Source of the DNA: CAYUVH01 sp964448135
GTDB lineage: Bacteria; Verrucomicrobiota; Verrucomicrobiia; Limisphaerales; UBA8199
Direction: 5' to 3'
Assembly (NCBI GenBank): GCA_964448135.1
Contig: CAYUVH010000020.1
Span: 1-64,000, forward strand
Length of the DNA: 64,000 bases
Part shown: positions 30,370-38,214 of the stretch, piece after piece
Layout of the letters: the number at the start of each line of letters is the position of its first letter
Position numbering within the stretch: the stretch's first letter is position 1
Position numbers and translations under genes: made by a program
Notes under the pieces: model-generated
Database searches by the model: none
What the model was told of the DNA's origin: nothing
The model's input: only the letters and a program-made list of their open reading frames with translations

Positions 30370-32886
30370 TCAAACATCCAGGTTGCGGACGTTGAGGGCG
30401 TTGTCCTCGATGAACTGGCGGCGGGGTTCGACTTCCTCGCCCATCAGTTTGGTGAACATTTCCTCGGCTTCGATGGCGTCGGTGAGGTCAATGCGCAGGA
30501 GTTTACGGCGCTCCGGATTCATGGTGGTCTCGAAAAGCTCCTTGGGATTCATTTCACCCAGACCCTTGAAGCGCTTGACCTGCAGACCGCGCCGGCCGAC
30601 TTCCTTGATGCTGGCAAGGATTTCGGGGATGGCGAACAGCGGCTTGGTCTGGTGTTTCTCCCCCTCTCCTTCGATGACTTCGAAAAGCGGCTTATCCTGG
30701 GCGGAGTAATGCTCGACGCTGAAGCCCTTCTTCGAGAGCTTTTCGAGCAGGTCCTGGATGGCGCTGCTTTCGTAAAGTTCCTCGTGGCGCGCGCGGCGCG
30801 TGGGGGCGCCATTCTTGCTTTTTTCGACGATGGAAGTATCGGATTCCTTCTCGCCGGACAAACCGAGGTTCAGATCGGGATTTTCGGCGTGGAACTTAAC
30901 CAGGTCTTCGCGGTCGTGGAAGTATTGGACGGTCTCTTCATTCCCTGACCGGATCTTCACGAGGTGATGCGGAAGCTCGTGGGTCTTCGGGTGACGCTTC
31001 TCCAGATAGGCGGCAAAGTCGCCACCCTTGCGACGCAAGCCGACGGCGTATTTGTCGAGCGCCTCCAGGAGTTCCAGAACCTCGCTCAGTTGCTTTTCAG
31101 AAAGTTCCTTTTCCGTCTGGATATGGCGCAAACGGACTTCCTCGGTGCCGAGCTGGATCAGAATCCGATTCAATTGGGCGTCGTCTTCGACGTACTCGAC
31201 GCGTTTTTTGCGGGAGATCTGGTAGAGCGGCGGCTGGGCGATATAGACGTATCCGCGGCGGATCAATTCCGGCATCTGGCGGTAGAAGAACGTCAGCAAC
31301 AACGTGCGGATGTGCGACCCGTCCACATCGGCATCGGTCATGATGATGATTTTGTGGTAGCGCAGCTTCTCCAGATTGAAAGCGCCTTCGCCATCACCTT
31401 CACCGATGCCGGTGCCGACGGCGGTGATCATGGTGCGGATTTCGGTATTCTGGAGGACTTTGTCCAGCCGGGCTTTCTCGACGTTGATCAGCTTGCCGCG
31501 AATCGGGAGGATCGCTTGGAACTTCCGGTCCCGACCCTGCTTTGCCGAGCCACCTGCGGAGTCACCTTCGACGATGTACAACTCCGTATTCTGGGGATCG
31601 CGATCGGAACAGTCGGCCAGCTTGCCCGGCAGTCCGCCGCCGGTAAGCGCGCCTTTGCGAACGGTTTCACGGGCCTTGCGTGCGGCTTCGCGCGCGCGGG
31701 CGGCGAGCAATCCCTTTTCGATGACTTTCTTGGCCAACGAAGGATTCGCGTCGAAATAGGTCATCAAGCCGTCGTACACGATCGAGGAGACGATGCCGTC
31801 TATCTCCGTGTTGACGAGTTTGACCTTGGTCTGGGATTCAAAGCGCGGGTTCGGCAGCTTGACGCTCAGCACGCACACGAGGCCTTCGCGCACATCGTCG
31901 CCGGAAATCGTGGGATCCTTTTCCTTCAGGATTTCGTTCGCCTTCGCATACTGATTGATCGCCCGCGTCAGGGCCGAACGAAACCCGGTCAGGTGCGTGC
32001 CACCGTCGGGATTGGGAATCGAGTTTGCGAAGCAAAGAATCTGGTCGTTGTAGCTGTCGTTGTACTGCATGACGCAGTCCACGAAAACCTCGTCCTTCTG
32101 CCGGCCAATGACGATCGGCTTGGGATGAATGATCTGCTTGTTGCGACCGAGCTGCTTCACGAACTGCTCGATGCCGTCTTTGTAATAAAACGTCTCGGCC
32201 TTCTCCGAGCGCTCGTCCGTGAGAACGATGGTTACGCCGGGATTCAGGAAGGCCAGTTCCCGCAAACGATTCGCCAGGATCTCAAATTTGAATTCCGTCG
32301 TGATCGTGAAGATCGTCGGGTCCGGCTTGAAAGTGATCAGGGTGCCGGTGGCCTTGGAGCTGCCAATTACCTTGAGCTTCTCCATGGTGACGCCGCGGGC
32401 GAATTCCATGGAATAGACTTTGTTGTCGCGCGAGACCTCCACCTTGAACCAATCGGAGAGCGCGTTGACGCACTTGGCGCCGACGCCGTGCAGACCGCCG
32501 GAGTATTTATAGGCGCCCTGTCCGAACTTTCCGCCCGCGTGCAGATTGGTGAGGACTAATTCGACGGCGGGCATGTTGAACTTCGGATGCATGTCCACCG
32601 GGATGCCGCGGCCGTTGTCGCGAATGGAAACCGAGCCGTCCACATGGACCGTCACTTCGATTTTATCGCAGTGCCCGGCGAGGTGTTCGTCGATGGAATT
32701 GTCGAGGACTTCGAAAACCGTATGATGCAGACCGCGTTCGTCGGGGTCGCCGATATACATGCCCGGGCGCTTGCGCACCGCCTCCAACCCCTCAAGTTTA
32801 TCGATCTTTGACGCATCGTATTTCTCGGCTGCGTCGGGGGCGGTATTGAACTTTTGCTCTGCTTCCAGGACTTCGTTTTCGGCCAT
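30370..32886 (-). CDS. gyrB: DNA gyrase subunit B
   Basis: An 838-residue ATPase subunit of gyrase. Visible: the GHKL ATP-binding site (EVLDNSIDEHLAGH, RDNGRGIPVD, GGLHGVGAKCVNALS), the transducer domain, the TOPRIM segment (YIVEGDSAGGSAKQGRD; DADVDGSHIRTLLLTFF) and the C-terminal QFIEDNAL end. Compared with the ~800-residue usual length it carries an insert of mixed charge between TOPRIM and the tail (~620-760), as in several phyla. The start at 32886 (MAENEVLEAE) is chosen because the upstream codons lie in an A+T-rich leader. It heads the gyrB-zeta-small-gyrA run. Confidence 0.97.
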   Translation of the reverse strand: MAENEVLEAEQKFNTAPDAAEKYDASKIDKLEGLEAVRKRPGMYIGDPDERGLHHTVFEVLDNSIDEHLAGHCDKIEVTVHVDGSVSIRDNGRGIPVDMHPKFNMPAVELVLTNLHAGGKFGQGAYKYSGGLHGVGAKCVNALSDWFKVEVSRDNKVYSMEFARGVTMEKLKVIGSSKATGTLITFKPDPTIFTITTEFKFEILANRLRELAFLNPGVTIVLTDERSEKAETFYYKDGIEQFVKQLGRNKQIIHPKPIVIGRQKDEVFVDCVMQYNDSYNDQILCFANSIPNPDGGTHLTGFRSALTRAINQYAKANEILKEKDPTISGDDVREGLVCVLSVKLPNPRFESQTKVKLVNTEIDGIVSSIVYDGLMTYFDANPSLAKKVIEKGLLAARAREAARKARETVRKGALTGGGLPGKLADCSDRDPQNTELYIVEGDSAGGSAKQGRDRKFQAILPIRGKLINVEKARLDKVLQNTEIRTMITAVGTGIGEGDGEGAFNLEKLRYHKIIIMTDADVDGSHIRTLLLTFFYRQMPELIRRGYVYIAQPPLYQISRKKRVEYVEDDAQLNRILIQLGTEEVRLRHIQTEKELSEKQLSEVLELLEALDKYAVGLRRKGGDFAAYLEKRHPKTHELPHHLVKIRSGNEETVQYFHDREDLVKFHAENPDLNLGLSGEKESDTSIVEKSKNGAPTRRARHEELYESSAIQDLLEKLSKKGFSVEHYSAQDKPLFEVIEGEGEKHQTKPLFAIPEILASIKEVGRRGLQVKRFKGLGEMNPKELFETTMNPERRKLLRIDLTDAIEAEEMFTKLMGEEVEPRRQFIEDNALNVRNLDV

Positions 32887-32971
32887 AAAATAGGTCACAA
32901 ACCAATCCCCAGGGATGGTGCAACCTGTACTGAATAATCTACAAAAATTGACATCCAAACACAACCCTCTA

Positions 32972-32991
32972 TTTACGTATTTTTACGTAAA
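32972..32991. promoter_or_regulatory. Palindrome TTTACGTA-TTTT-TACGTAAA upstream of gyrB
   Basis: A perfect inverted repeat with 8-base arms ~86 bases before the gyrB start, in an A+T-rich leader. Between it and the gene, TTGTGT and TAGATT on the minus strand are spaced 17 bases apart and could be a weak promoter. It might be an operator for gyrase expression; a terminator role for the upstream ABC operon is less likely because no U-run follows. Confidence 0.45.
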
Positions 32992-33112
32992 AAACCGCTA
33001 TGAATAGTGGTTCGAAAAGGCTTCAAATCCAACCGGTTGTGGTAGGCAAAAAATGCGAAAACACCCCAAAAGAGCTCAAAATGCGGCAACTGTTTGTCCG
33101 AAAACGGGCAGC

Positions 33113-33958
33113 TCAGGACTTGATATCGCGGGCTTGGAATCCCGCCACGCCGATGAGAAAAGCCGTGATTTGAACCGCCACGAGAATACACAGGGACGAC
33201 AACACGCGCGCCCACGGAATCGGGTCGGCAAAAATGAGCTGCCAGGCACGAAAATGATAGACGAGGAAAAAATGATGGTAGTCTTCGAAGAAAGGAATGA
33301 ATTCCATGACGAGGTTCACGAAGAGGAGCGTAAGCGCCAGCACCGTGGCGGCGGCCGGCTTCATGTTGAAGCAGGAGAACATGAACGCCAGCGCCACAAT
33401 CACACTGGCATTGACCGCCATGAGGAGATGGGCCCCGATGTAAAGCTGGAGTCCCTGGCTCGCGGTCAGGACGCTGAAAATGTTTTCGGGAAATAGCGGC
33501 ACCGCGAACATTCCGCCCCACGGAAACATGATGCGCGCCACGAGCAGCGCGGTGGCCCCCAACGCCAGCACGAGGACCGTCGCAAACACAATACCAGCCA
33601 GGAACTTCACCAGCAGCAGCCGAAATCGTGAAATGGGACGCGCGAGAATCATTCGCAGCGTGCCGTCCTCGGCTTCCTTCGCCACCAGGTCGCCCCCCAC
33701 CAGCGCGGCGTACAACGGCATCAAAAACATGACCTGCGGGATCAACATGATGAACGCGACGGTCAGGGCGGTGATGTAATCCTGCGCGAGATAACCGTTC
33801 CCGGCCAGCAACCGTTCAACCTGCTTGTGCCAGTTGGTGTAGCGGAAGAGCACCATGATCAGGCTTTGCGTGACCAGGAATGCACCGAAGCCGATATAGG
33901 TCCGTTTCTTGCCGAACAGTTTCGACAACTCATTCTGAAGCTGGCGAATAAACATCAT
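33113..33958 (-). CDS. ABC-2 type transporter permease
   Basis: A 281-residue inner-membrane protein with six predicted helices, including LIPQVMFLMPLYAALVGGDL, LAGIVFATVLVLALGATALL and LSSLCILVAVQITAFLIGVA. The central EAEDGTLRMILARPISRFR motif is typical of ABC-2 permeases (NatB/CcmB class). It overlaps the ATPase gene by four bases (ATGA at 33955-33958), so the two make one exporter. The substrate is not evident; a pseudopilin gene upstream in the same operon may be relevant. Confidence 0.9.
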   Translation of the reverse strand: MMFIRQLQNELSKLFGKKRTYIGFGAFLVTQSLIMVLFRYTNWHKQVERLLAGNGYLAQDYITALTVAFIMLIPQVMFLMPLYAALVGGDLVAKEAEDGTLRMILARPISRFRLLLVKFLAGIVFATVLVLALGATALLVARIMFPWGGMFAVPLFPENIFSVLTASQGLQLYIGAHLLMAVNASVIVALAFMFSCFNMKPAAATVLALTLLFVNLVMEFIPFFEDYHHFFLVYHFRAWQLIFADPIPWARVLSSLCILVAVQITAFLIGVAGFQARDIKS

Positions 33959-34896
33959 GCGCTCTTCCCGGTTGAGGAGTCCGGCATCTCCGCGCGACCG
34001 CCTGCTGGTTTGGGTTGCATCAATCGCAAATAAAAATCTTCCAGCGTTTCGTGGTTCGGTGCGATTTCAAATACCGGAAACGATGCCTCCACCAGCCTCC
34101 GCACCAGCTTGTCAGCCCCCACCCCATCCGCCAGCTCAAGCAGGCAACCCTCTCGATCCGTGGTGACCAACCCCTCGCTGCGCAGCAATCTGACGGCGGC
34201 GGCGAAGTCGCTGGTCTTCAGTCTCACCCAGTTCCCGGAGCGTTTCGTCTCGGCGAGGGTTCCCTCGAAAACCTTACGACCCTGGCTGACGACCGCAATG
34301 CGGGTGCAGATTTGCTCCACCTCACTCAGCAGATGCGACGAAAGCAAAATTGTGAGCTTCAGTTCGCGTTGCAGGCGTAGAATCGTCGCTCGCATTTCGT
34401 GAATGCCTTCGGGATCAAGACCATCGCTGGGCTCATCGAGGATCAGGAGTTCCGGCCCCGGCAACAACGCCTGCGCCAGCGCCAGCCTCGCCCGCATACC
34501 GTGTGAATAAGTTCTCACCTTGGAACCTTCCCGCCCACTCAAACCCACCCATTCGATGACTTCGTTAATACGCTGCCGCGAAGTAGCGGCGGTATAAGCG
34601 CTGAGGATTTCCAAATTCCGGCGTCCGCTCAGATAATCGTAAAAGGCCGGGCTCTCGAAGATCGCGCCGACTTTTGCCAGCGCCTTGCCGCGGTGCGCAG
34701 TCACATCGTGACCACACACGCGCACTTCCCCGCTGCTGGGCCAGACCTGGCCGAGCATGATGCCGATGGCGGTGCTCTTCCCGGCGCCGTTGTGACCGAG
34801 CAGGCCGTAGATCTCGCCCCTCGGGACGGAAAGACTCAGGTCAACGAGCGCGGGTCGCTGCGCGAATTGCTTGCTGATGTTGGTGAGTTGGATCAT
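33955..34896 (-). CDS. ABC transporter ATP-binding protein
   Basis: A 313-residue ATPase with Walker A GHNGAGKST (~35-43), signature YSHGMRARLALAQALL, Walker B LLILDEPSDGLDPEG and the switch His in LLSSHLLSEVEQI. The C-terminal ~80 residues are the extra domain common in NatA/CcmA-like ABC-2 exporters. It powers the permease encoded directly downstream. Fifteen bases separate it from the upstream pseudopilin gene, so an operon of four genes from 36129 to 33113 is likely. Confidence 0.93.
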   Translation of the reverse strand: MIQLTNISKQFAQRPALVDLSLSVPRGEIYGLLGHNGAGKSTAIGIMLGQVWPSSGEVRVCGHDVTAHRGKALAKVGAIFESPAFYDYLSGRRNLEILSAYTAATSRQRINEVIEWVGLSGREGSKVRTYSHGMRARLALAQALLPGPELLILDEPSDGLDPEGIHEMRATILRLQRELKLTILLSSHLLSEVEQICTRIAVVSQGRKVFEGTLAETKRSGNWVRLKTSDFAAAVRLLRSEGLVTTDREGCLLELADGVGADKLVRRLVEASFPVFEIAPNHETLEDFYLRLMQPKPAGGRAEMPDSSTGKSA

Positions 34897-34911
34897 GCGG
34901 TCTCCGTGAGC

Positions 34912-35484
34912 CTATTTAATGCTCCCCGCAATCGTCAGCAGATTCTTTATGTGCCCGTCGGCATAGAGGAAGTTCCGTTCCTTGTTCACCCCGCGCGCCG
35001 CGTGGAACTTGTCCTTGTCATACATGAGCGGAATCGCGTGGGGATCAAAATCCATGCCCATCACCTTGAGATGATCCGCGTCCTGCCCGTTCAACAGGCT
35101 GTTCCAGGCATAGCTGGACCCCGTCGTCTCGAACAACTGTTGCGTGTCCGATACACACCGGAGAATGCGAACCGTGCCGAGATATTGATTCGTCAAAACC
35201 ATGTCGGGCGACGGCAAATCATTGCTTGTGGTCAGCGAACGATCGCGCATCGTCGGCAGTTTGTTCTGGTTTTCCTGGACGTAAAGCTGCAAGGCGATGC
35301 CGATCTGGTGAAGATTGCTCAGGCAGGCCGTGGCTTTGCCAGACTCCCTGGCGCGCCCCATCATGGGCAGTAGCAGCGCGGCGAGAATCCCGATGATGGC
35401 TATGACCACTAACAACTCGATCAGGGTAAACGCGGCTTCCTCTGCCTGAAACCCACCCCGAAGCTGCCGCAAGCGATTCATCAT
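34912..35484 (-). CDS. Type II secretion-type pseudopilin (prepilin N-terminal methylation site)
   Basis: A 190-residue protein with a class III prepilin signal: a short basic leader, then FTLIELLVVIAIIGILAALL, with the invariant Glu at +5 and cleavage before Phe. The globular part includes a cysteine pair (TACLSNLHQIG; ILRCVSDTQ) and ends with the ERNFLYADGHIKNL (H-x9-DG-like) element seen in the very large pseudopilin families of Verrucomicrobia and Planctomycetes. These are assembled or inserted by general secretion or type IV pilus machinery. It lies between a single-membrane-pass protein and an ABC exporter, an unusual neighbourhood. Confidence 0.92.
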   Translation of the reverse strand: MMNRLRQLRGGFQAEEAAFTLIELLVVIAIIGILAALLLPMMGRARESGKATACLSNLHQIGIALQLYVQENQNKLPTMRDRSLTTSNDLPSPDMVLTNQYLGTVRILRCVSDTQQLFETTGSSYAWNSLLNGQDADHLKVMGMDFDPHAIPLMYDKDKFHAARGVNKERNFLYADGHIKNLLTIAGSIK

Positions 35485-35502
35485 CCCGCCGGTCAGCCAC
35501 GC

Positions 35503-36129
35503 TTATCGTCCCCGGAAGGGGCGGCCGCTTTCCATGACCTTCTGCAACTCCTCCAACACCGGAGCGAGTTCCGCCTTGGTTTGCGCCGAGCTTTGGCTGT
35601 AGAAAGTCTTCAAGCCGATCGTGCGAATCTTCGCCTGTAATTCATCGCTCAAGGGCGGCGGCTGATTCGTGTTGCCGGGGTCCACCACCGCCGCTCCCGC
35701 CTGCGCCTTCGTCTGCGATTCCTTCATCCGCCGCATGGCGTCTTCCACGGCGCGCTTGCGCTTCTCCTCCGGTAACTGCTCGAACGCAGTGAGCATGTTC
35801 TTGAAACCGGTCGGCATGGTGGCTTCGATGAAGGCGCCCTTCTCTTCCTCCGTCATCTGGTCAAACCACTTGCCCGCCGGCCGCATCAGACGAAGTTTCT
35901 GGCGTTCCTCCGGCGACAGCGCATTCAGCATGTCGGCCAGTTGTTTGAGCGCCCGCGCGCGGGCATCACCGGAAAGTTTGCTCAGGTCGACGGAAGCGAC
36001 GTAGTCGCGCACCTTGGCTGCCGACATCGCGGAGTTCTTGACGACGATGTAGCCAATCGCGGCCACCAGCCAAACCGCAAGCACGGCTACCCCGCACAGG
36101 AAGACCGGCCTCCATCTTTGACTCAACAT
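35503..36129 (-). CDS. Single-pass membrane protein with helical cytoplasmic or periplasmic domain
   Basis: Read from the ATG at 36129, a 208-residue protein with one membrane helix (~9-30, VFLCGVAVLAVWLVAAIGYI) and a charged helical domain. Repeated patterns such as LNALSPEERQKLRLM, DQMTEEEKGAFIEA and EQLPEEKRKRAVEDA suggest degenerate ~25-residue helical hairpins. A Pro/Gln linker precedes a C-terminal helix. I do not recognise the family. It is the first gene of the pseudopilin/ABC operon, 18 bases ahead of the pseudopilin gene. Confidence 0.75.
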   Translation of the reverse strand: MLSQRWRPVFLCGVAVLAVWLVAAIGYIVVKNSAMSAAKVRDYVASVDLSKLSGDARARALKQLADMLNALSPEERQKLRLMRPAGKWFDQMTEEEKGAFIEATMPTGFKNMLTAFEQLPEEKRKRAVEDAMRRMKESQTKAQAGAAVVDPGNTNQPPPLSDELQAKIRTIGLKTFYSQSSAQTKAELAPVLEELQKVMESGRPFRGR

Positions 36130-36213
36130 GGCTGTATTGTAACCTGCCCCTGAATTCCATCCAGCAAAATGAGACACGCACTTGGAGTCCGTATTCGCGG
36201 CCAGCTCATCGGA

Positions 36214-36298
36214 TGGCAGCCGAGATGACGAGGCTCAATTTTTTCGGAAGCCAGCTCGCGTTCGATTAGATGGAGCCTCGTTACCTCGGCTGCTACGA
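36214..36298. repeat. Long palindromic intergenic element, copy C
   Basis: Left arm TGGCAGCCGAGATGACGAGG (36214-36233) and right arm GATGGAGCCTCGTTACC...GGCTGCTACGAA (36269-36298) pair around a ~33-base spacer. On the minus strand it begins ~21 bases after the stop of the TPR protein (36320) and lies ~85 bases before the next start. The right arm is nearly identical to copy B. Confidence 0.85.
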
Positions 36299-36319
36299 AT
36301 CTGATGACGCCGGCGGCGC

Positions 36320-38191
36320 CTAGCGTTCTGGCGAGCGAATCTGCCGCCAGTAACCCTGAAATTGCGACTCAAGCTGCGCGGCGTATTGTTTTTGTCCGGC
36401 TGCCGTGGCCAGTTTCTGAGCTTTATCAATTGCCCGCGCCGCTCCCGCGAAGTCCTTTGTCACAGCCAGCGTCATCGCCAGAGTTTCCAAAACTTTGGGA
36501 TCGCCTTCCCCACTGATTTCCGCCGCGCGTCGTGCCAGCCGGACCGCCTCTGCTGGATCGCGCACTTTTGGATTTTCGTGCATGGCCAGAATCCAAGCCA
36601 GCGCATCCAGCGCCGCGAGGTTGTCCGGCTGAATTTCAATGGCCCGCCGATGATATGGAATCGCATCCTCCACCTGCCCCAGCATGGAAAGAATCATCCC
36701 CGCCCCGTAGTTCGCCGCGGCGTGGTTGGGATTGAGGCCCACGGCACGCTGCTCATCGAACAGCGCCTCGGCAAGCTGCGCGCGCTGCCCGGGCGACAAG
36801 CCGCCGGCGGCAGGGTCGGGCCGGGTGGCGGTGACGATGATCCCGGCCAGGTTGTGCCAGGCCAGCCAGCAGGATGGGTTTCGTTTCAGCGTGGCGCGCC
36901 AAAGCGTTTCCTCATCCCGATATGTGCTGCATTGTGCCCACGTGAGTGAAGCCAGCGTTACGACCAAAGCTCCGGCGATCACCGCCCACGAAGGATGAAG
37001 CACCGGGCCGGAAGATTTTTCCGAGGCCGATCTTTCCAACTTCTTCCGGGCGGGCTTCGGTTCGATCTTCGCCGGCGGACGTTCCAGCCACTTCGTCACC
37101 GAACCGACGGCCAGCGCCGCGAGCCCAATCATCGCCGGGTAAACCCAATGATCCGCAATGAACGAGTATTTCTGAAAGTAGATGTTGAAGAATCCCATCA
37201 CGGGAAAAAGCATGATTAGAAACCAGCTCAGCGCGAAGAAACCCGGCCGGCCCCAACTTTTCCTCGCGTACCAGCAAAGCCACCACAGGGTCAGCAAGAC
37301 CACCCCGGGAACGTAGCTGTTCCAATCCCCGGCGACGATTTGCCAGCGCGGATACACGAACACCAAATGCACCGGCCAGAAAATGTGCGCCGCGTAATAC
37401 CACGCGCCCAATCCCGCGCCTGCGAGCCGTTGCGCGAAGTTGGATTCATTCACGATGTCGGTGCTGATACTGCGATGATACTGAAACCAGATCGTAACCA
37501 GCCCCAGAACCAATCCCGCCGCAAAAAACGGCGCGCACGCGAAGGCATCGCGCTTCTGGATTTTCCCCCCTTGCCACCAGGCGCAAACCAGCAGCAGGAA
37601 CGGCAGCATCACCACCGAGGTCTTGCTCAACAGCGCCAGGACGAAAGCCGCGAATGACAACGACAGCCACTTGCGCCCCTCACCGGAATCAAACCGCAGA
37701 TACCACCAGAGCGCGGTGGCAGCAAAGAAAAGCGACAGCGTGTTCTTTCTCTCCGTGATCCAGGCGACCGATTGCACATTGATTGGGTGCAGTGCAAATA
37801 CCGCCGCCGCAAGCCAGGCGCCCGGGATTCGCAGCCGCGCCATCACCCGCCAAAACAATACCGCCGCGCCCACGTGCAGCAGGATGTTCGTGACGTGGTA
37901 ACCCATTGCGTTCATCCCCCAGAGACGCCATTCGACCCAGAACGACGTCAGCGTAAGCGGCCAGAAATCGTAGAAGTCCTTTCCCCTCCAAATGTCCTTC
38001 ATTCCACCTGGCCCGGTGACGAGCGGATTGGCGGTGAGAATGTCTTCGTCGTCCCAGATGAAGCCCGCTCCCACCGCCGGCCAATAGGCCGCGAAAGTGA
38101 GGACCAGCAGCAAGAGCCCGCCCACCCACCAGCCCAGCGTGCGGGAATCCTCGAAATGGCCTTTTCGAAAGAAATCCTGTAACAATTTCAA
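36320..38191 (-). CDS. Multi-pass membrane protein with C-terminal TPR domain
   Basis: About 623 residues if translation begins at the TTG at 38191; an ATG at 38290 in the same frame would overlap the divergent kinase gene. The first ~400 residues hold ~9-10 hydrophobic helices. Early acidic GFIWDDEDILTANPLV and the later HPINVQSVAWITERKNTLSL stretch are characteristic of the TMTC/O-mannosyltransferase-like family (GT-C fold). Four or so TPR units follow (AANYGAGMILSMLGQVEDAI, YHRRAIEIQPDNLAALDALA). Bacterial members are usually annotated as TPR proteins; protein or lipid glycosylation is the likely role, inferred from fold only. Confidence 0.85.
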   Translation of the reverse strand: MKLLQDFFRKGHFEDSRTLGWWVGGLLLLVLTFAAYWPAVGAGFIWDDEDILTANPLVTGPGGMKDIWRGKDFYDFWPLTLTSFWVEWRLWGMNAMGYHVTNILLHVGAAVLFWRVMARLRIPGAWLAAAVFALHPINVQSVAWITERKNTLSLFFAATALWWYLRFDSGEGRKWLSLSFAAFVLALLSKTSVVMLPFLLLVCAWWQGGKIQKRDAFACAPFFAAGLVLGLVTIWFQYHRSISTDIVNESNFAQRLAGAGLGAWYYAAHIFWPVHLVFVYPRWQIVAGDWNSYVPGVVLLTLWWLCWYARKSWGRPGFFALSWFLIMLFPVMGFFNIYFQKYSFIADHWVYPAMIGLAALAVGSVTKWLERPPAKIEPKPARKKLERSASEKSSGPVLHPSWAVIAGALVVTLASLTWAQCSTYRDEETLWRATLKRNPSCWLAWHNLAGIIVTATRPDPAAGGLSPGQRAQLAEALFDEQRAVGLNPNHAAANYGAGMILSMLGQVEDAIPYHRRAIEIQPDNLAALDALAWILAMHENPKVRDPAEAVRLARRAAEISGEGDPKVLETLAMTLAVTKDFAGAARAIDKAQKLATAAGQKQYAAQLESQFQGYWRQIRSPER

Positions 38192-38214
38192 GGTCTTGCT
38201 TCTGAGGATGGTGT

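Noticed and set aside
30964..32559. A 531-codon open frame antisense to gyrB
   Set aside because: Same reason: a mirror frame of a certain gene, rich in Asp/Val/Gly/Arg with no motif.
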